NCBI GenBank assembly: GCA_949297805.1
Contig: CASFTG010000001.1
Span: 620,001-684,000, forward strand
DNA length: 64,000 nt
Reading direction: 5' to 3'
DNA from: an uncultured bacterium
Lineage (GTDB): Bacteria; Bacillota_I; Bacilli_A; RFN20; CAG-826
Below are positions 1-9,529 of the stretch, one piece after another. Made by a program: the position numbers and the translations under genes. The notes under the pieces are model-generated. The model was given only the letters and a program-made list of their open reading frames with translations, made no database searches and had not been told where the DNA came from. The number at the start of each line of letters is the position of its first letter. Position 1 is the first letter of the stretch.

Positions 1-849
1 CAAGGCCCCGTAATCGGCGCCCGAACTCGATTTCGCGTGGACTTCGAATACCACCTGGCCATAATAATCAAGCCCCCGGACCAAACCGGGATCGACCTCG
101 TATTCGATGCCGAGCTCATTAAGGAGGGAAAGGGTCTTGTAGAACCGCTTCTCGGCCTCATCGCTTAGGAAATCGCCAATCTTCGGCGCGCCTTGGCCTA
201 GTTCGATATCCGAGGGGACTTTGCAATCAAGCATCCGTAAAGGATTCAACTTGAACCGTTCCTGACAATCGGCGCACATGGCGTCGAGATGGGGCCGGAA
301 ATAATCCCGGAGGGCGTCCCGATAAGCGTCACGAGAGGCCTGATCGCCTAAGGAATTGACTTTGACCTTGAGGTTTTGGAAACCAAGGAAATCCAAGACC
401 CGCATGGCGATGACGATGGCCTCAGCGTCAAGGTAGGGGCTATCCTCCCCGACCGCCTCGATGCCCGCTTGCAGGAATTGACGGTAACGGCCTAATTGAG
501 GCCTTTCATAACGGAAGACCGGCCCGAAATAATAATATTTCAGCGGCAAGTCGTTGGTGGCGGTCAGCTTATGCTCAACCAAGCAGCGGATGGCCCCAGC
601 CGTCCCTTCTGGACGGAGGGTGAGGCTCCTGCCCCCTTTATCGAGGAAGGTGTACATCTCTTTCCGCACGACGTCGCTTGCTTCCCCAGTCGCCCGAGTG
701 AAGACTTCGGTATGCTCAAGAATCGGGGTGACTAATGGCTGGTAGCCATATAGCTCGCAGACCGCCTTGAAAACGTTCTCGATGTATTGATAGCCCATGG
801 CCTCGGTGCCGATGATGTCATGGGTGCCTTTGACGGAATTGATTGCCAT
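1..849 (-). CDS. hisS: Histidyl-tRNA synthetase, N-terminal part (cut by window edge)
   Basis: Charges tRNA-His with histidine in the cytoplasm. The reading frame is open from the ATG at 849 to position 1, giving about 283 residues; the C-terminal part lies outside the window. It begins MAINSVKGTHDI, then shows class II motif 2 (YYFGPVFRYERPQLGRYRQF) and the histidine-binding RGLDYY segment, which together are diagnostic of HisRS. The start is supported by an AAAGGA ribosome binding site 5-6 bases upstream. It lies 50 bases downstream of rel on the same strand and may be cotranscribed with it. Nothing looks broken in the visible part. Confidence 0.95.
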   Translation of the reverse strand, partial: MAINSVKGTHDIIGTEAMGYQYIENVFKAVCELYGYQPLVTPILEHTEVFTRATGEASDVVRKEMYTFLDKGGRSLTLRPEGTAGAIRCLVEHKLTATNDLPLKYYYFGPVFRYERPQLGRYRQFLQAGIEAVGEDSPYLDAEAIVIAMRVLDFLGFQNLKVKVNSLGDQASRDAYRDALRDYFRPHLDAMCADCQERFKLNPLRMLDCKVPSDIELGQGAPKIGDFLSDEAEKRFYKTLSLLNELGIEYEVDPGLVRGLDYYGQVVFEVHAKSSSGADYGAL

Positions 850-899
850 ATAAATCCTTTCGCGGTTTCGATTATAGCCTATCGGCTATGTCAATGTAA

Positions 900-3122
900 C
901 TAATGGGTGATGCGGCTCACCGAATAAATGCCCTTGGTCCCAAGCAAATCGGCGAAGCAATCCTGCAACGTCTTGCTATTGGGAACCAAGACGGTGAGCG
1001 AGACCACATCATTCATCGTCGCGGCAATGAGATGGGCCTTAAGGTCGCTGACCCCAACCCCTTTGGCGGCGAATACTTGAAGGATATCAGCCAATAGCCC
1101 CGGCCGGTCGTTGGCATAGACCTCGATATCGACCGGATAGGTCGAGATGCCGAGGTTATCCTTCCATTTGGCGTCGATGAGCCGCTTGGTCTCGTTGGCC
1201 ACGTTTGGGCAGCTTTTACGATGAATGGTGATTCCCTTGCCCCGGGTGATGTAGCCGACGATGTCATCGCCGGGAATGGGCGTGCAGCATTTGCCGAGGG
1301 TGATGGCAAGGCCCGAAGTGCCGCCGCTGATCTCGACCGGGTTGCCATCGTCCTCTTCCTTCTTCCCTGTCGGTTTCTTAAACTCGAAGCCGGCCTTTTT
1401 CTTGATCCGAAGGAAATCGAGGATCGCGGCGGCCGAGGGGTTTTTGACCGCGACCAAGACGAAAAGGTCATCGATGGTTTGGAAATGATACTCGTTCCGC
1501 ATCTTGTCGGAATCGATGAGTTTGAGAGCCTCCTCTTCCTCCATCCCGGCCTGCTTGAAGGCGTCGAGCAATTGGGCTTTGCCGGCTTTGATCCGTTCTT
1601 GGCGGACCTGCTCAGCGTCGCGTTTTTGGAGGGCCCGGCGGATATGGGCTTTGGCCGAGCTGGTTTTGGCGATGTCAAGCCAGGAGTCATTTGGACCAGC
1701 GCTGGTCTTCGAGGTCCTGATTTCGCAGACGTCTCCGGTCTTTAAAACGGTATTGAGGGGGACTAGGGAGCCATTGACCACCGCCCCGACCGCCTGATCG
1801 CCGACTTTGGTATGGATCTTATAGGCGAAGTCGAGGGTCGTGGCCCCGGTCGGGAGGTCGATTACCTTGCCAAGCGGAGTGAAGACGTAGACATTGGCCC
1901 CGAAGATGTCGTTGGAAAGCGATTCCATGTATTCGGAAGCGCTTTTGCCCTTCTGCTGGCCGGATAAGGAGACGAAGTCACGGAACCAGTGGAGCTGCTC
2001 CTCGATTTCCTTTTGCTCCTCTTTGGCGTTGTAATGCCCCCCTTCTTTGTATTTCCAGTGGGCGGCGACGCCGGATTCGGCGACTTGGTCCATCTCCTCG
2101 GTCCGGATTTGGACTTCGAAGATCGAGCCATCGCCAGAGACGATCGAGGTGTGGAGCGACTGATACATATTCGGCTTCGGCATGGCGATGTAGTCTTTGA
2201 AGCGCCCGGGGATCGGCTTGTAGGTTGAATGGATGATCCCTAATATCTCGTAGCAGTTTATAACCGTCTTAGTAATGACTCGAATCGCCAAAACGTCATA
2301 GATCTCATCGAAGTTATGGCCCTTCTGATACATTTTCCTATATATCGAGTAAATCGACTTGACTCTCGACTCAAGCCGACAGGGTATCTTATGTTCTAAT
2401 AGGATATCGGCGATTCGTTTCTTAAGGTTCTCAAGCGAGTGTTTCCGGTTTTCGTACTTCTCGTTGACCAAGGCCAAGATCGATTGGTATTTCTCCGGCT
2501 CAAGGTATTTAAGCGAGAGGTCCTCGAGCTCGCTTTGCATGGTATAGATACCGAGGCGGTGGGCGATCGGGGTGAACACCTCGATGGTCTCTTTCGCCAA
2601 GGCTTTCTGTCTTTCGGGGGAAAGGGAATCAAGGGTCCTTAGGTTATGGAGCCGATCGGCCAATTTGACGATGATGACCCGGACGTCGCGGGCCATGCCG
2701 AGGAAGATTTTCCGGTGGTCCTCCGCCTCGAAGTCGGCGGCGGTCATCCGCGAAAGCTTCATCCGTTGGATCTTGGTTAAAGAATCGACGATCTTGGCCA
2801 CGTCTTCCCCGAACATCCGCTCGATGTCCTCAATCGTGGCGTCGGTATCTTCGACTACGTCATGGAGGAGGCCGGAGGCGATGGTCGCCGGGCCCGATTG
2901 CAAGGAAGCGAGGATATAGGCCACCTCGATCGGGTGATGGATATAAGGCTCGCCTGACTTCCGGAATTGCCCTTCGTGCTTCTTGCAAGCATAAGCATAG
3001 GCATCCTCGATCATCTTCCGGTCATCGGGATTGGTGATGTAGGTGCAGTAAAGCCCCTTCACGTCATCGAAGGTATGCATCGGATAACCCCCATTGGGGA
3101 CGAGTTTCTTCTCTTCGGGCAT
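900..3122 (-). CDS. rel: Bifunctional (p)ppGpp synthetase/hydrolase, RelA/SpoT family
   Basis: Makes and degrades the alarmone (p)ppGpp in response to starvation at the ribosome. The 740 residues are the usual length for a long Rel protein. Domains in order: HD hydrolase (IHHPIEVAYIL and HDVVEDTD, so the hydrolase metal ligands are present), synthetase (GRFKDYIAMPKPNMYQSLHT and EVQIRTEEMD), TGS (DIFGANVYVFTPLGKVIDL), the zinc-finger/RIS-like segment with GKCCTPIPGDDIVGY and HRKSCPNV, and a C-terminal ACT domain. The RFKD form of the synthetase motif is that of bifunctional enzymes. The start has an AGGAGG site 8 bases upstream. It follows recJ by 3 bases, an arrangement common in Bacilli. Confidence 0.96.
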   Translation of the reverse strand: MPEEKKLVPNGGYPMHTFDDVKGLYCTYITNPDDRKMIEDAYAYACKKHEGQFRKSGEPYIHHPIEVAYILASLQSGPATIASGLLHDVVEDTDATIEDIERMFGEDVAKIVDSLTKIQRMKLSRMTAADFEAEDHRKIFLGMARDVRVIIVKLADRLHNLRTLDSLSPERQKALAKETIEVFTPIAHRLGIYTMQSELEDLSLKYLEPEKYQSILALVNEKYENRKHSLENLKKRIADILLEHKIPCRLESRVKSIYSIYRKMYQKGHNFDEIYDVLAIRVITKTVINCYEILGIIHSTYKPIPGRFKDYIAMPKPNMYQSLHTSIVSGDGSIFEVQIRTEEMDQVAESGVAAHWKYKEGGHYNAKEEQKEIEEQLHWFRDFVSLSGQQKGKSASEYMESLSNDIFGANVYVFTPLGKVIDLPTGATTLDFAYKIHTKVGDQAVGAVVNGSLVPLNTVLKTGDVCEIRTSKTSAGPNDSWLDIAKTSSAKAHIRRALQKRDAEQVRQERIKAGKAQLLDAFKQAGMEEEEALKLIDSDKMRNEYHFQTIDDLFVLVAVKNPSAAAILDFLRIKKKAGFEFKKPTGKKEEDDGNPVEISGGTSGLAITLGKCCTPIPGDDIVGYITRGKGITIHRKSCPNVANETKRLIDAKWKDNLGISTYPVDIEVYANDRPGLLADILQVFAAKGVGVSDLKAHLIAATMNDVVSLTVLVPNSKTLQDCFADLLGTKGIYSVSRITH

Positions 3123-3125
3123 AAC

Positions 3126-4673
3126 CTATTCCTCCTGGGTCTGGCTTTCGGCGATGAAATCAAGGCTGACGCGGCCTTGGAAACGGCTTAAGGAGAGCCG
3201 CCCCTTTATCTTAGCCTTTTTCCCTTTTTGCACCATCCCTTCTTTGATGGCGAAGGAGAAAATCCGCGTCGAATTGGCTAAGGGGGTCGACAAATAGCCT
3301 TTCGGTGAATAGACAAGGGAGGAGCCATCGACCGCGACTTCGAATTCCGGGGCCGCCCATTCGACCCCGAAAGGACCGAAGGAACGGATTATCCGGTAGT
3401 TATCGAGATTGATCTCCGATAAGGCTAAGGGGATGGCGGGAAGGGGAGCCTCTTTCCCGTTCAAGGTTCGGCAATAACCAAGGAAGGCATCCTTGACTAA
3501 CCCCAGATCATTTTCCTTAAAGGTGATCCCGGCGGCGTAACGGTGTCCCCCATAGGAGAGGAGCCGGTCTATCAAGGGGTCGATAACCGAATGGGAATCG
3601 AAATCGGCCTTCCCCCGGATCGAGGCGACGTAAGTGCCGGGTTTGGCATGGGAGGGGCAGGCGATGAGGGCCATCTTGCCCTCCTTTTCCATCACCCGGT
3701 TAGCCAATAAACCCGATAAGCCTTCAAGAATCGAGGAGACCCCGAAGGCCCCTTGGGCGTTGGCATCAAGCTTAAGCTTTTCCTCCCCTTCCTTAGTTAA
3801 GCTCTTGCGGGTCGCTTGGCATTCGTTCATAAGCCGTAAGGGTTTAACCTTATCCGGACTAGTTAAAGAGAAATAGCCGACTAACAATGAAGCGGCATGG
3901 TCAACCCGGACCCGCCCGACCGCGTTAATCTTCGAATTGGCTTTAAGCGACAAACTCCGTTCATCAAGGAAATCCCCTTCAAGCAAAGGCAGGAAAGCCT
4001 GACCATAGCCTTGACGGAATAGCCGCAAAGCCAAAGATAGAAGCGTCCGGTTGTTCCCTTTCATCGGCATTAAGTCGCTGAGGATGGAAATCGCCCCCAT
4101 AATGGCGTTTTCCTTATCGTCTAAGCCGAGCAAAAGGCGGGAGAAATAAAACGATAACGCCCCGGCCGAGCATTTCTCGGATAAGCCTAACAAACGGTCA
4201 TGGATGAGGGCTAAAGACGGGGGGAGGCTCGCTGGCAAATCATGGTGATCGATGATGATGGTCTTGACCCCTTGTTCCAATAAATAGGCGATCGGCTCAA
4301 GGCAAGAGACCCCGTTATCGACTAAGATGACGAGCCCATATCCTTTGCTAGCGATCTTCTTGGCGTTATCTAAGCTAAGCCCATAGCCGTCTTGATAACG
4401 GGAAGGGATGAAATAAGCCGGCTTGGCCCCGAGGGCAGTCAAGGTCCTCACCATGATGGAGGCAGCCATGATCCCATCGCAGTCATAATCGCCATAGACG
4501 AGGATTTTCTCTTTTGCAGCGATCGCGGCGGCGATGGCGGCTTTCGCCTCAAGGGCCGAAAGAGAATCGGTTAAATTCGGCAAGGAAGAAAAGGAGGGCT
4601 CAGCCTTTAAGGCCGCATAGCCCTCCTCAGTAAGCGAATAATGGTCCAGCAGCCGCGCTAGAAGCGGTTCCAT
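3126..4673 (-). CDS. recJ: Single-stranded-DNA exonuclease RecJ (DHH/DHHA1)
   Basis: A 5'-3' single-strand DNA exonuclease of recombination and mismatch repair. Motifs seen in order: YGDYDCDGI (motif I, about residue 60), VDNGVSC (motif II), IIIDHHDLP (the DHH motif), CSAGALSFYFSRLLL, and the DHHA1 motif GGHRYAAGITF. At 515 residues it is shorter than Bacillus RecJ (about 780) and closer to the core length, so the long C-terminal domain is missing. The start codon shares one base with the secDF stop (TGATG), so translation is probably coupled. A related oligoribonuclease is the main alternative, but the gene order next to secDF and rel favours RecJ. Confidence 0.88.
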   Translation of the reverse strand: MEPLLARLLDHYSLTEEGYAALKAEPSFSSLPNLTDSLSALEAKAAIAAAIAAKEKILVYGDYDCDGIMAASIMVRTLTALGAKPAYFIPSRYQDGYGLSLDNAKKIASKGYGLVILVDNGVSCLEPIAYLLEQGVKTIIIDHHDLPASLPPSLALIHDRLLGLSEKCSAGALSFYFSRLLLGLDDKENAIMGAISILSDLMPMKGNNRTLLSLALRLFRQGYGQAFLPLLEGDFLDERSLSLKANSKINAVGRVRVDHAASLLVGYFSLTSPDKVKPLRLMNECQATRKSLTKEGEEKLKLDANAQGAFGVSSILEGLSGLLANRVMEKEGKMALIACPSHAKPGTYVASIRGKADFDSHSVIDPLIDRLLSYGGHRYAAGITFKENDLGLVKDAFLGYCRTLNGKEAPLPAIPLALSEINLDNYRIIRSFGPFGVEWAAPEFEVAVDGSSLVYSPKGYLSTPLANSTRIFSFAIKEGMVQKGKKAKIKGRLSLSRFQGRVSLDFIAESQTQEE

Positions 4674-7492
4674 CAGTCATTGATGCCGATGAAGATCGCC
4701 TCTTCCGGCTCATTCCCTTTCTTCTTGAGCAATTGCCCGCCGACTTTCTTCTTTTTCTTCGCCCGCGGCTTGATCTTGATCTTGCTGAACAAGCTGACCA
4801 AGGCCATTTCCAGTAACGGATAGACGCAAAGGAGCAAAGCGATGGCGAAGAAGATGCCAAGCAAGAAGTTAAGGTAGGGATAAGCGAAGGCGGTCGGCCC
4901 GAAGGCGAAGAAGATAAGGACGACGTAGGCCAAGGATAAGGCGATCAAGAAGATCGAGCCGGCTTGTCGAGAAGCGGCTTTCGAAGCGGCATCCCGCCGA
5001 ATCTCGACGACAGTTAAGGTCTTATCGTGGCTCGCGGCGGTTAAATCCTTCTCGCTCTGCCCCAAGAAGAGGAAGAGGAGATAGACGATCAAGGCCGAGC
5101 CCAGCGACCCGAGGGCGACCAGCGGAGTGACGCTCATGCGGGTAAAGACGAAGAAGGCCAGGGAAATATAGGCGGTGACGGCCGAGAGAACCATGGCGGT
5201 CAAGCCGCGAGACGGCCGATAACGGAGGGCTAAATAGAGCCCAGTGACCAAGATCCCTAAGCCTAAGCCTAAGGAGAAGACGCCGATATCTGGTTGCGAG
5301 ACGGTCGGGATAGCGGTGGCGAAGGCGACTGAATAGAAGTCTTCTTCGGCCACCAGCTCAGAGGCGATGTAAGTGGAAACCGCGTCATCGAGGCTCAAGG
5401 TTTGCGGCTCGCCCCAGATGAGGTTGCCCTGCTCGTCTTGGCCCTCGGCGAAGGAAACCGCATAGGTCGCATCGGCCCCATTGTCTTCCAGTAAGGGGAA
5501 GTATTCGTCGAAGCGAATTTCGTAGTAATACCAATAATAGGTTCTTCCTTCCCCGGCATCGGCGGTTTCATAGACCGCTTTCGGGGTTTCGGAGAGGTAG
5601 GCGTCGGTGACGATGTCGTCTAAGACCTGATCGCCGACTTTGATGGCGGACAATAAGTTCGGGTTGCCGTTGGCGTCCTCACCCCGGATGGAATCCAAAC
5701 CGGATAAAGGCGAGACGGTGATCGAATCGGCTTCATCGCTTCTTACCTCGAGATGGAGGACGGTCGCTTCCTGCCGATAGGCGGCGTCATTGTAGATATT
5801 GCCGGAATTGGTGATCCCGAAGCCGAGCATCGTGCCGATGCCGGCTAGGACGAAGAGGATCGAAAGGCCGGTGACATACCATTTGCCTTTGGAGAAATCG
5901 TGATTGGCGAACGGCCCGAAGTAGGATTGTTTCTCCTCTTTCAAGACGTCGGGGATCTTGTTGGCGTCAACGTGCAACTGCTTGGCAAAGGCCCCTTGCA
6001 TGTAGGAGTCGGTGCTTAATAACCAAGCGGCGATCCGGGTATAGATGAGGTTGGCCAAGGCGGCGAAGAAGCCGCCGAAGACCAAGACGATGCCGGCTTT
6101 CGAAGCGAGGTCGCCAGCGAAGAAATAGACGAAGATGCCAAGGATGATCGAAACGATTCCGGCGTCGACGGTCGGCCAGAAGCTCTTCTTGCCCGCTTCC
6201 TGGTTGGCTTTCTTAAGCGTTCTTCCTTTATATAGCTCGTCTTTGATCTTGGCGGAATAGAACACCGAGCCGAACAAGGAGATGCCAGCGACTAGGGCTA
6301 AGCCAAGCAAAGCGGCGATGTTGAACTGGCTCCCGAAAGCCATGAAGGTGGCTAGCGTCGCGAAGACGGTCAAAGCCATGGTCGAGAGATGGGTCAAAGC
6401 GAAGATCCGGTCGAACAAAGCCAAGATGATGGCTAAGACGGCGAAGCTGACTAAGACGCAGATTAAGGTTCGGCCGAAAGCCGGGGTGATGGCGTAATCG
6501 CCAAGGGTGACAAGCGATTCGACGGTGGCCTTGATCGGTTCGGAATAAGTATAGGAGAGGCGGTAATCGCCATAGGAGGAAGCATTGACCATGTTCCGGA
6601 GGAAGACGGCGGCTTCATACGCCTCTTTGGTCATCTCCGGGTTATAGTTGCCATCGGTGATGGCGCTTGAAGCCGGGATCAATTGCAATTCCGGGTTTTC
6701 TTTGTCTTCGTCGGAATCGGCGTACCAGACGGCGTTATCGCCCACCGCCGACTCGACGGTAAGGATTCGGGAAGCGACGTTGGCGTCCGATTCAGAAAGC
6801 GAATATTCATCGCCTTCTTGCCGGTTGGCCCAGACGACTAACAAGGTCGTGGTCCCCGGGGTGGTCTCCCCGGTTTCCTCATCGGTCGTATCCTCGGTGG
6901 TGTTATCGACGCAGTAATCAATTAAGTTGAGGAAAGCCTCTTTGTATTCATCGCCTTCTTGAAGGGGAACGACGACGACCGGGACCTTGTATTCCCCCAT
7001 GTCGATGTTCTCGATCCGGGCTTCTTGCCCATCGATTAGATCATCGAGGACGTCAGCGTCCGGATAGTCGTCATGGGTGGTGTCAGAGGCGCCTAAGGCA
7101 TAGTCCCCGCCGGAGAAAGCGAGATATTGCTGTAAGTAGGTGTATTGGGTTTCCGAATCATCGGCGGCCCGCAAGGAAACGGCGATGGTGTCGTAGCCTT
7201 CGGACTTGACCTCGTATTCGCTCATGCCCCAGTTGTCGAGACGGGAAGCGACCTCATCGGCCAATTCTTCGATGACCGGGCGACCGGAAGCATCGAGGTC
7301 GGTCGAATCGAGGAAATCGGAATAGTTGCCGTTTAAGCTCCCTTCGACGTAATGGGAGGCCTTGAAGTAAAGCGTGCGTCCGTCGGCATAAGCCAAATCG
7401 GGGTTCAGGTTCTCAATTACCGGCGCGGTGGCGGCCCCGACGCCGATAAGGGCGGCGGCGCAGAGGATGATGTATGATATATATCGGCGCAT
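4673..7492 (-). CDS. secDF: SecDF-like fused membrane protein (divergent)
   Basis: A 939-residue membrane protein with the architecture of fused SecD-SecF, the proton-driven accessory to Sec protein export. One helix lies at the extreme N-terminus, followed by a large acidic external domain (about 25-340). A block of about five helices (about 350-500), a second single helix (about 550), a second external domain, a second helix block (about 755-915) and a basic C-terminal tail follow. Its position beside recJ and rel matches secDF in Bacilli. I do not see the usual SecD motifs (a GLDLxGG-type segment, VDANVxIFERI) or the SecF NDTVVVFDRI motif; the corresponding stretches read ISLFGSVFYSAKIKDEL and LGSLGSALIVYLLFLF. 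The conserved membrane aspartates may therefore be lost. The start has an AAAGGAA site. Confidence 0.75.
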   Translation of the reverse strand: MRRYISYIILCAAALIGVGAATAPVIENLNPDLAYADGRTLYFKASHYVEGSLNGNYSDFLDSTDLDASGRPVIEELADEVASRLDNWGMSEYEVKSEGYDTIAVSLRAADDSETQYTYLQQYLAFSGGDYALGASDTTHDDYPDADVLDDLIDGQEARIENIDMGEYKVPVVVVPLQEGDEYKEAFLNLIDYCVDNTTEDTTDEETGETTPGTTTLLVVWANRQEGDEYSLSESDANVASRILTVESAVGDNAVWYADSDEDKENPELQLIPASSAITDGNYNPEMTKEAYEAAVFLRNMVNASSYGDYRLSYTYSEPIKATVESLVTLGDYAITPAFGRTLICVLVSFAVLAIILALFDRIFALTHLSTMALTVFATLATFMAFGSQFNIAALLGLALVAGISLFGSVFYSAKIKDELYKGRTLKKANQEAGKKSFWPTVDAGIVSIILGIFVYFFAGDLASKAGIVLVFGGFFAALANLIYTRIAAWLLSTDSYMQGAFAKQLHVDANKIPDVLKEEKQSYFGPFANHDFSKGKWYVTGLSILFVLAGIGTMLGFGITNSGNIYNDAAYRQEATVLHLEVRSDEADSITVSPLSGLDSIRGEDANGNPNLLSAIKVGDQVLDDIVTDAYLSETPKAVYETADAGEGRTYYWYYYEIRFDEYFPLLEDNGADATYAVSFAEGQDEQGNLIWGEPQTLSLDDAVSTYIASELVAEEDFYSVAFATAIPTVSQPDIGVFSLGLGLGILVTGLYLALRYRPSRGLTAMVLSAVTAYISLAFFVFTRMSVTPLVALGSLGSALIVYLLFLFLGQSEKDLTAASHDKTLTVVEIRRDAASKAASRQAGSIFLIALSLAYVVLIFFAFGPTAFAYPYLNFLLGIFFAIALLLCVYPLLEMALVSLFSKIKIKPRAKKKKKVGGQLLKKKGNEPEEAIFIGIND

Positions 7493-7518
7493 GTTGTTTC
7501 CTTTCGATTCAGCGATGA

Positions 7519-7548
7519 ATTATAAATAATTCAATCTGACGAAGTAAA
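7519..7548 (-). promoter_or_regulatory. Predicted promoter of the secDF-recJ-rel unit
   Basis: On the minus strand a TATAAT box (7519-7524) is preceded, after 18 bases, by TTTACT (7543-7548), a 4-of-6 match to the -35 consensus. The predicted transcript would start about 20 bases before the secDF ATG and include its ribosome binding site. The -10 box lies inside an inverted repeat (GAATTAT and ATAATTC, 7517-7532) that could be an operator. Confidence 0.5.
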
Positions 7549-7771
7549 GCATACTATCGTCGCTTTGCCCCATCAAGGACATTTTGAAGCCGCCCAATAG
7601 AGGTAAAATAGCGGTCAAAACTGATTTTCTCGATGCTCGGAAGGGCGCAGGATGAGTGGCAAACCAAAACCCTGGTCCACCCTAGCGTTTCTCAAAGCCC
7701 TTTCTAACGCCCTTATATATTCGTTTTCAACCTAGTTCGAATGGCTCCATTCAAGAACAACAACAAACAAA
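7549..7771. other. Intergenic stretch without recognisable content
   Basis: Most of the roughly 350-base gap between the secDF start and the ruvB stop. Apart from the promoter near secDF and the terminator after ruvB I find no plausible ORF, RNA or repeat here. Confidence 0.5.
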
Positions 7772-7791
7772 AAACGGCGGTGTCGCCGTTT
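7772..7791 (-). terminator. Rho-independent terminator after ruvB
   Basis: A perfect 8-bp stem (AAACGGCG/CGCCGTTT) with a 4-base loop, followed on the minus strand by a T-rich tract. It lies about 50 bases after the ruvB stop and ends the obg/ruvAB direction of transcription. Confidence 0.85.
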
Positions 7792-7840
7792 ATCGCCAAA
7801 TAATCCAGTCAAAATCGACGAAGACCCGCATCGAACGCAA

Positions 7841-8845
7841 CTAAAAAAGAAGCACCTGATGGGTGATATGCAAATGGGCGTAGGCCTTTTCGGTTGCCAC
7901 TCTCCCCCGCGGGGTCCGATTGATAAGCCCCGACATCAAAAGGTAAGGCTCGCAGACATCCTCGAGATTCGCCACTTCCTCCCCGATTGAGGCGGCGATG
8001 GCTTCTAGCCCGACCGGGCCCCCTTTGAATCGCTCAATGATGGTCCGAAGATATTTGGTGTCGACCTCGTCTAAACCGATATCGTCGATATGGAGGGCGT
8101 CAAGGGCCTTCTTCGCGTCCTCGACCCCGATTTCGTCTTTCCCTTCAACCGTCGCATAGTCGCGGACTCGGCGGTAGAGTCGGTTGGCGATCCGAGGCGT
8201 TCCCCGGGATCTTGAGGCCAACAACTTCGTGGCCTTCGGATCAATCGGCATATTCAAGACCTTCGAGGTCCGCTTAATGATGTCACCTAGTTCTTCCGGG
8301 GTATAGAAATCGATCTTCTCGGCAATGCCGAACCGAGCCCGTAAAGGAGCCGAGAGGCCGCCGCTTCGGGTGGTGGCCCCGACTAAGGTAAAAGGCGGCA
8401 AAGGCATCGAGATGACCTTGCTTCCCCCAGCCTGCCCGACGACGATTGAAAGGTTGAAATCCTCCATCGCCCCGTAAAGCACTTCCTCGACCGCCCGGGG
8501 AAGACGGTGAATCTCATCGATAAACAAGACATCCCCGGCCTCGAGTTCGGAGAGGATGGCGGCTAGGTCACCGGGCCGCTCAATGGCCGGCCCGTTAACT
8601 AATTTGATCTTCCCGCCCATCTCATTGGCGATGACGTAGGCTAAGGTGGTTTTCCCTAAGCCCGGTGGGCCATAAAGCAAGGTATGGTCAAGCGTTTCCT
8701 TGCGGGCTTTAGCGGCTTTGATGAACACCGAAAGCCGCTGCTTCAGCTCGCTTTGGCCGACGTAATCTTTCAGCCATTGGGGGCGGAGGCTTAATTCCGA
8801 GGCGTCTTCGCCTTTTTCCTTGTGGGGGTCGTTGATCCGTCCCAT
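7841..8845 (-). CDS. ruvB: Holliday junction branch-migration ATPase RuvB
   Basis: The hexameric AAA+ motor that drives branch migration of Holliday junctions together with RuvA. The 334 residues are the normal length. Visible motifs are Walker [12 protein letters not shown], Walker B LFIDEIHR, sensor-type [18 protein letters not shown] and the C-terminal winged-helix end with RTPRGR. The start shares one base with the ruvA stop, so the two are translationally coupled. RuvC is not in the window; Bacilli usually use RecU as resolvase. Confidence 0.97.
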   Translation of the reverse strand: MGRINDPHKEKGEDASELSLRPQWLKDYVGQSELKQRLSVFIKAAKARKETLDHTLLYGPPGLGKTTLAYVIANEMGGKIKLVNGPAIERPGDLAAILSELEAGDVLFIDEIHRLPRAVEEVLYGAMEDFNLSIVVGQAGGSKVISMPLPPFTLVGATTRSGGLSAPLRARFGIAEKIDFYTPEELGDIIKRTSKVLNMPIDPKATKLLASRSRGTPRIANRLYRRVRDYATVEGKDEIGVEDAKKALDALHIDDIGLDEVDTKYLRTIIERFKGGPVGLEAIAASIGEEVANLEDVCEPYLLMSGLINRTPRGRVATEKAYAHLHITHQVLLF

Positions 8846-9405
8846 CAGTGTTTCCTCAGTTTCTGCAAGGCGAGCCGCAAAACCTCGCCCTGGTCCAGCC
8901 CGGGCTCATTGATCGAGGCTAAGGCCTCATCGATTTCTTTTGATTTGAATCCTAAACCTTTCAAGGCCAGTTTAACGTCGTCATAAAGGGCGGAGTCGGG
9001 CCCCGAGCCCCCGGTGACCAATTTCCCTTGGAGATCGAGGATGATCTGGGCGGCGGCTTTCGGGCCGATGCCCGGCAGTTTCTTTAGATAAGCGGTGTTG
9101 TTGGAGGAGATGGCTTTGAATAAGTCCTCGGCATTCGTCTGAGATAAGGCCGATAGCGCGGTCTTGGGTCCGATCCCTTTGACCGAAAGTAAGGACAAAA
9201 ACGCCTCTTTCTCCAATTTCGAGGCGAAGCCGGTCAGATAATGGTCATCCTGGGTGATGACTTCATGGACATAGAGGAAGGCCTCTTGCCCTAGTGAGTA
9301 TTCATTAGGACGAGCGACTAATAATTCAAAAGCGATGTCGCCTAAGCTTATAGCGAGGGAATTAGCTGAAACGTCGACTATTTTGCCGTTTAAGGAATAG
9401 ATCAT
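8845..9405 (-). CDS. ruvA: Holliday junction DNA-binding protein RuvA
   Basis: Binds the four-way junction and loads RuvB. The 186 residues show the N-terminal OB-fold ([12 protein letters not shown]), the two helix-hairpin-helix motifs ([16 protein letters not shown] and [19 protein letters not shown]) and a C-terminal RuvB-binding domain ([17 protein letters not shown]). It directly precedes ruvB. A 30-codon ORF ends 3 bases upstream of its start and may carry the promoter of the unit. Confidence 0.97.
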   Translation of the reverse strand: MIYSLNGKIVDVSANSLAISLGDIAFELLVARPNEYSLGQEAFLYVHEVITQDDHYLTGFASKLEKEAFLSLLSVKGIGPKTALSALSQTNAEDLFKAISSNNTAYLKKLPGIGPKAAAQIILDLQGKLVTGGSGPDSALYDDVKLALKGLGFKSKEIDEALASINEPGLDQGEVLRLALQKLRKH

Positions 9406-9408
9406 AGT

Positions 9409-9501
9409 TCAAAGCAAGAAAGCGAGGAGGACGAAGAGGAGACTTAGGGCCGCCCCGATTAGGGGCAAGGCCACGTCGACGAATCCGTTCTTACCGTCCA
9501 T
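9409..9501 (-). CDS. Candidate 30-residue membrane peptide ahead of ruvA
   Basis: A short frame reading MDGKNGFVDVALPLIGAALS followed by a run of Leu, Phe, Val and Ala to a TGA stop: a short polar N-terminus and one hydrophobic helix of about 20 residues. It sits in the 124-base gap between obg and ruvA and ends 3 bases before the ruvA start. There is no clear ribosome binding site, but a TAGAAT box (9508-9513) lies 6 bases before the ATG, as in other predicted leaderless starts here. It could be a real small membrane protein or merely a translated leader for ruvAB. I do not recognise the sequence. Confidence 0.4.
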   Translation of the reverse strand: MDGKNGFVDVALPLIGAALSLLFVLLAFLL

Positions 9502-9529
9502 ATAAATATTCTACCCTAAATAAACGAAC

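Noticed and set aside
1221-1745. 174-codon plus-strand ORF across rel
   Set aside because: It is a frame shadow of the strongly conserved rel gene; composition and lack of ribosome binding site do not support coding.
4673-4675. Possible TGA=Trp recoding as in mycoplasmas
   Set aside because: TGA ends secDF, malF and the 709-residue lipoprotein exactly at ATG overlaps with the next gene, so it works as a stop.
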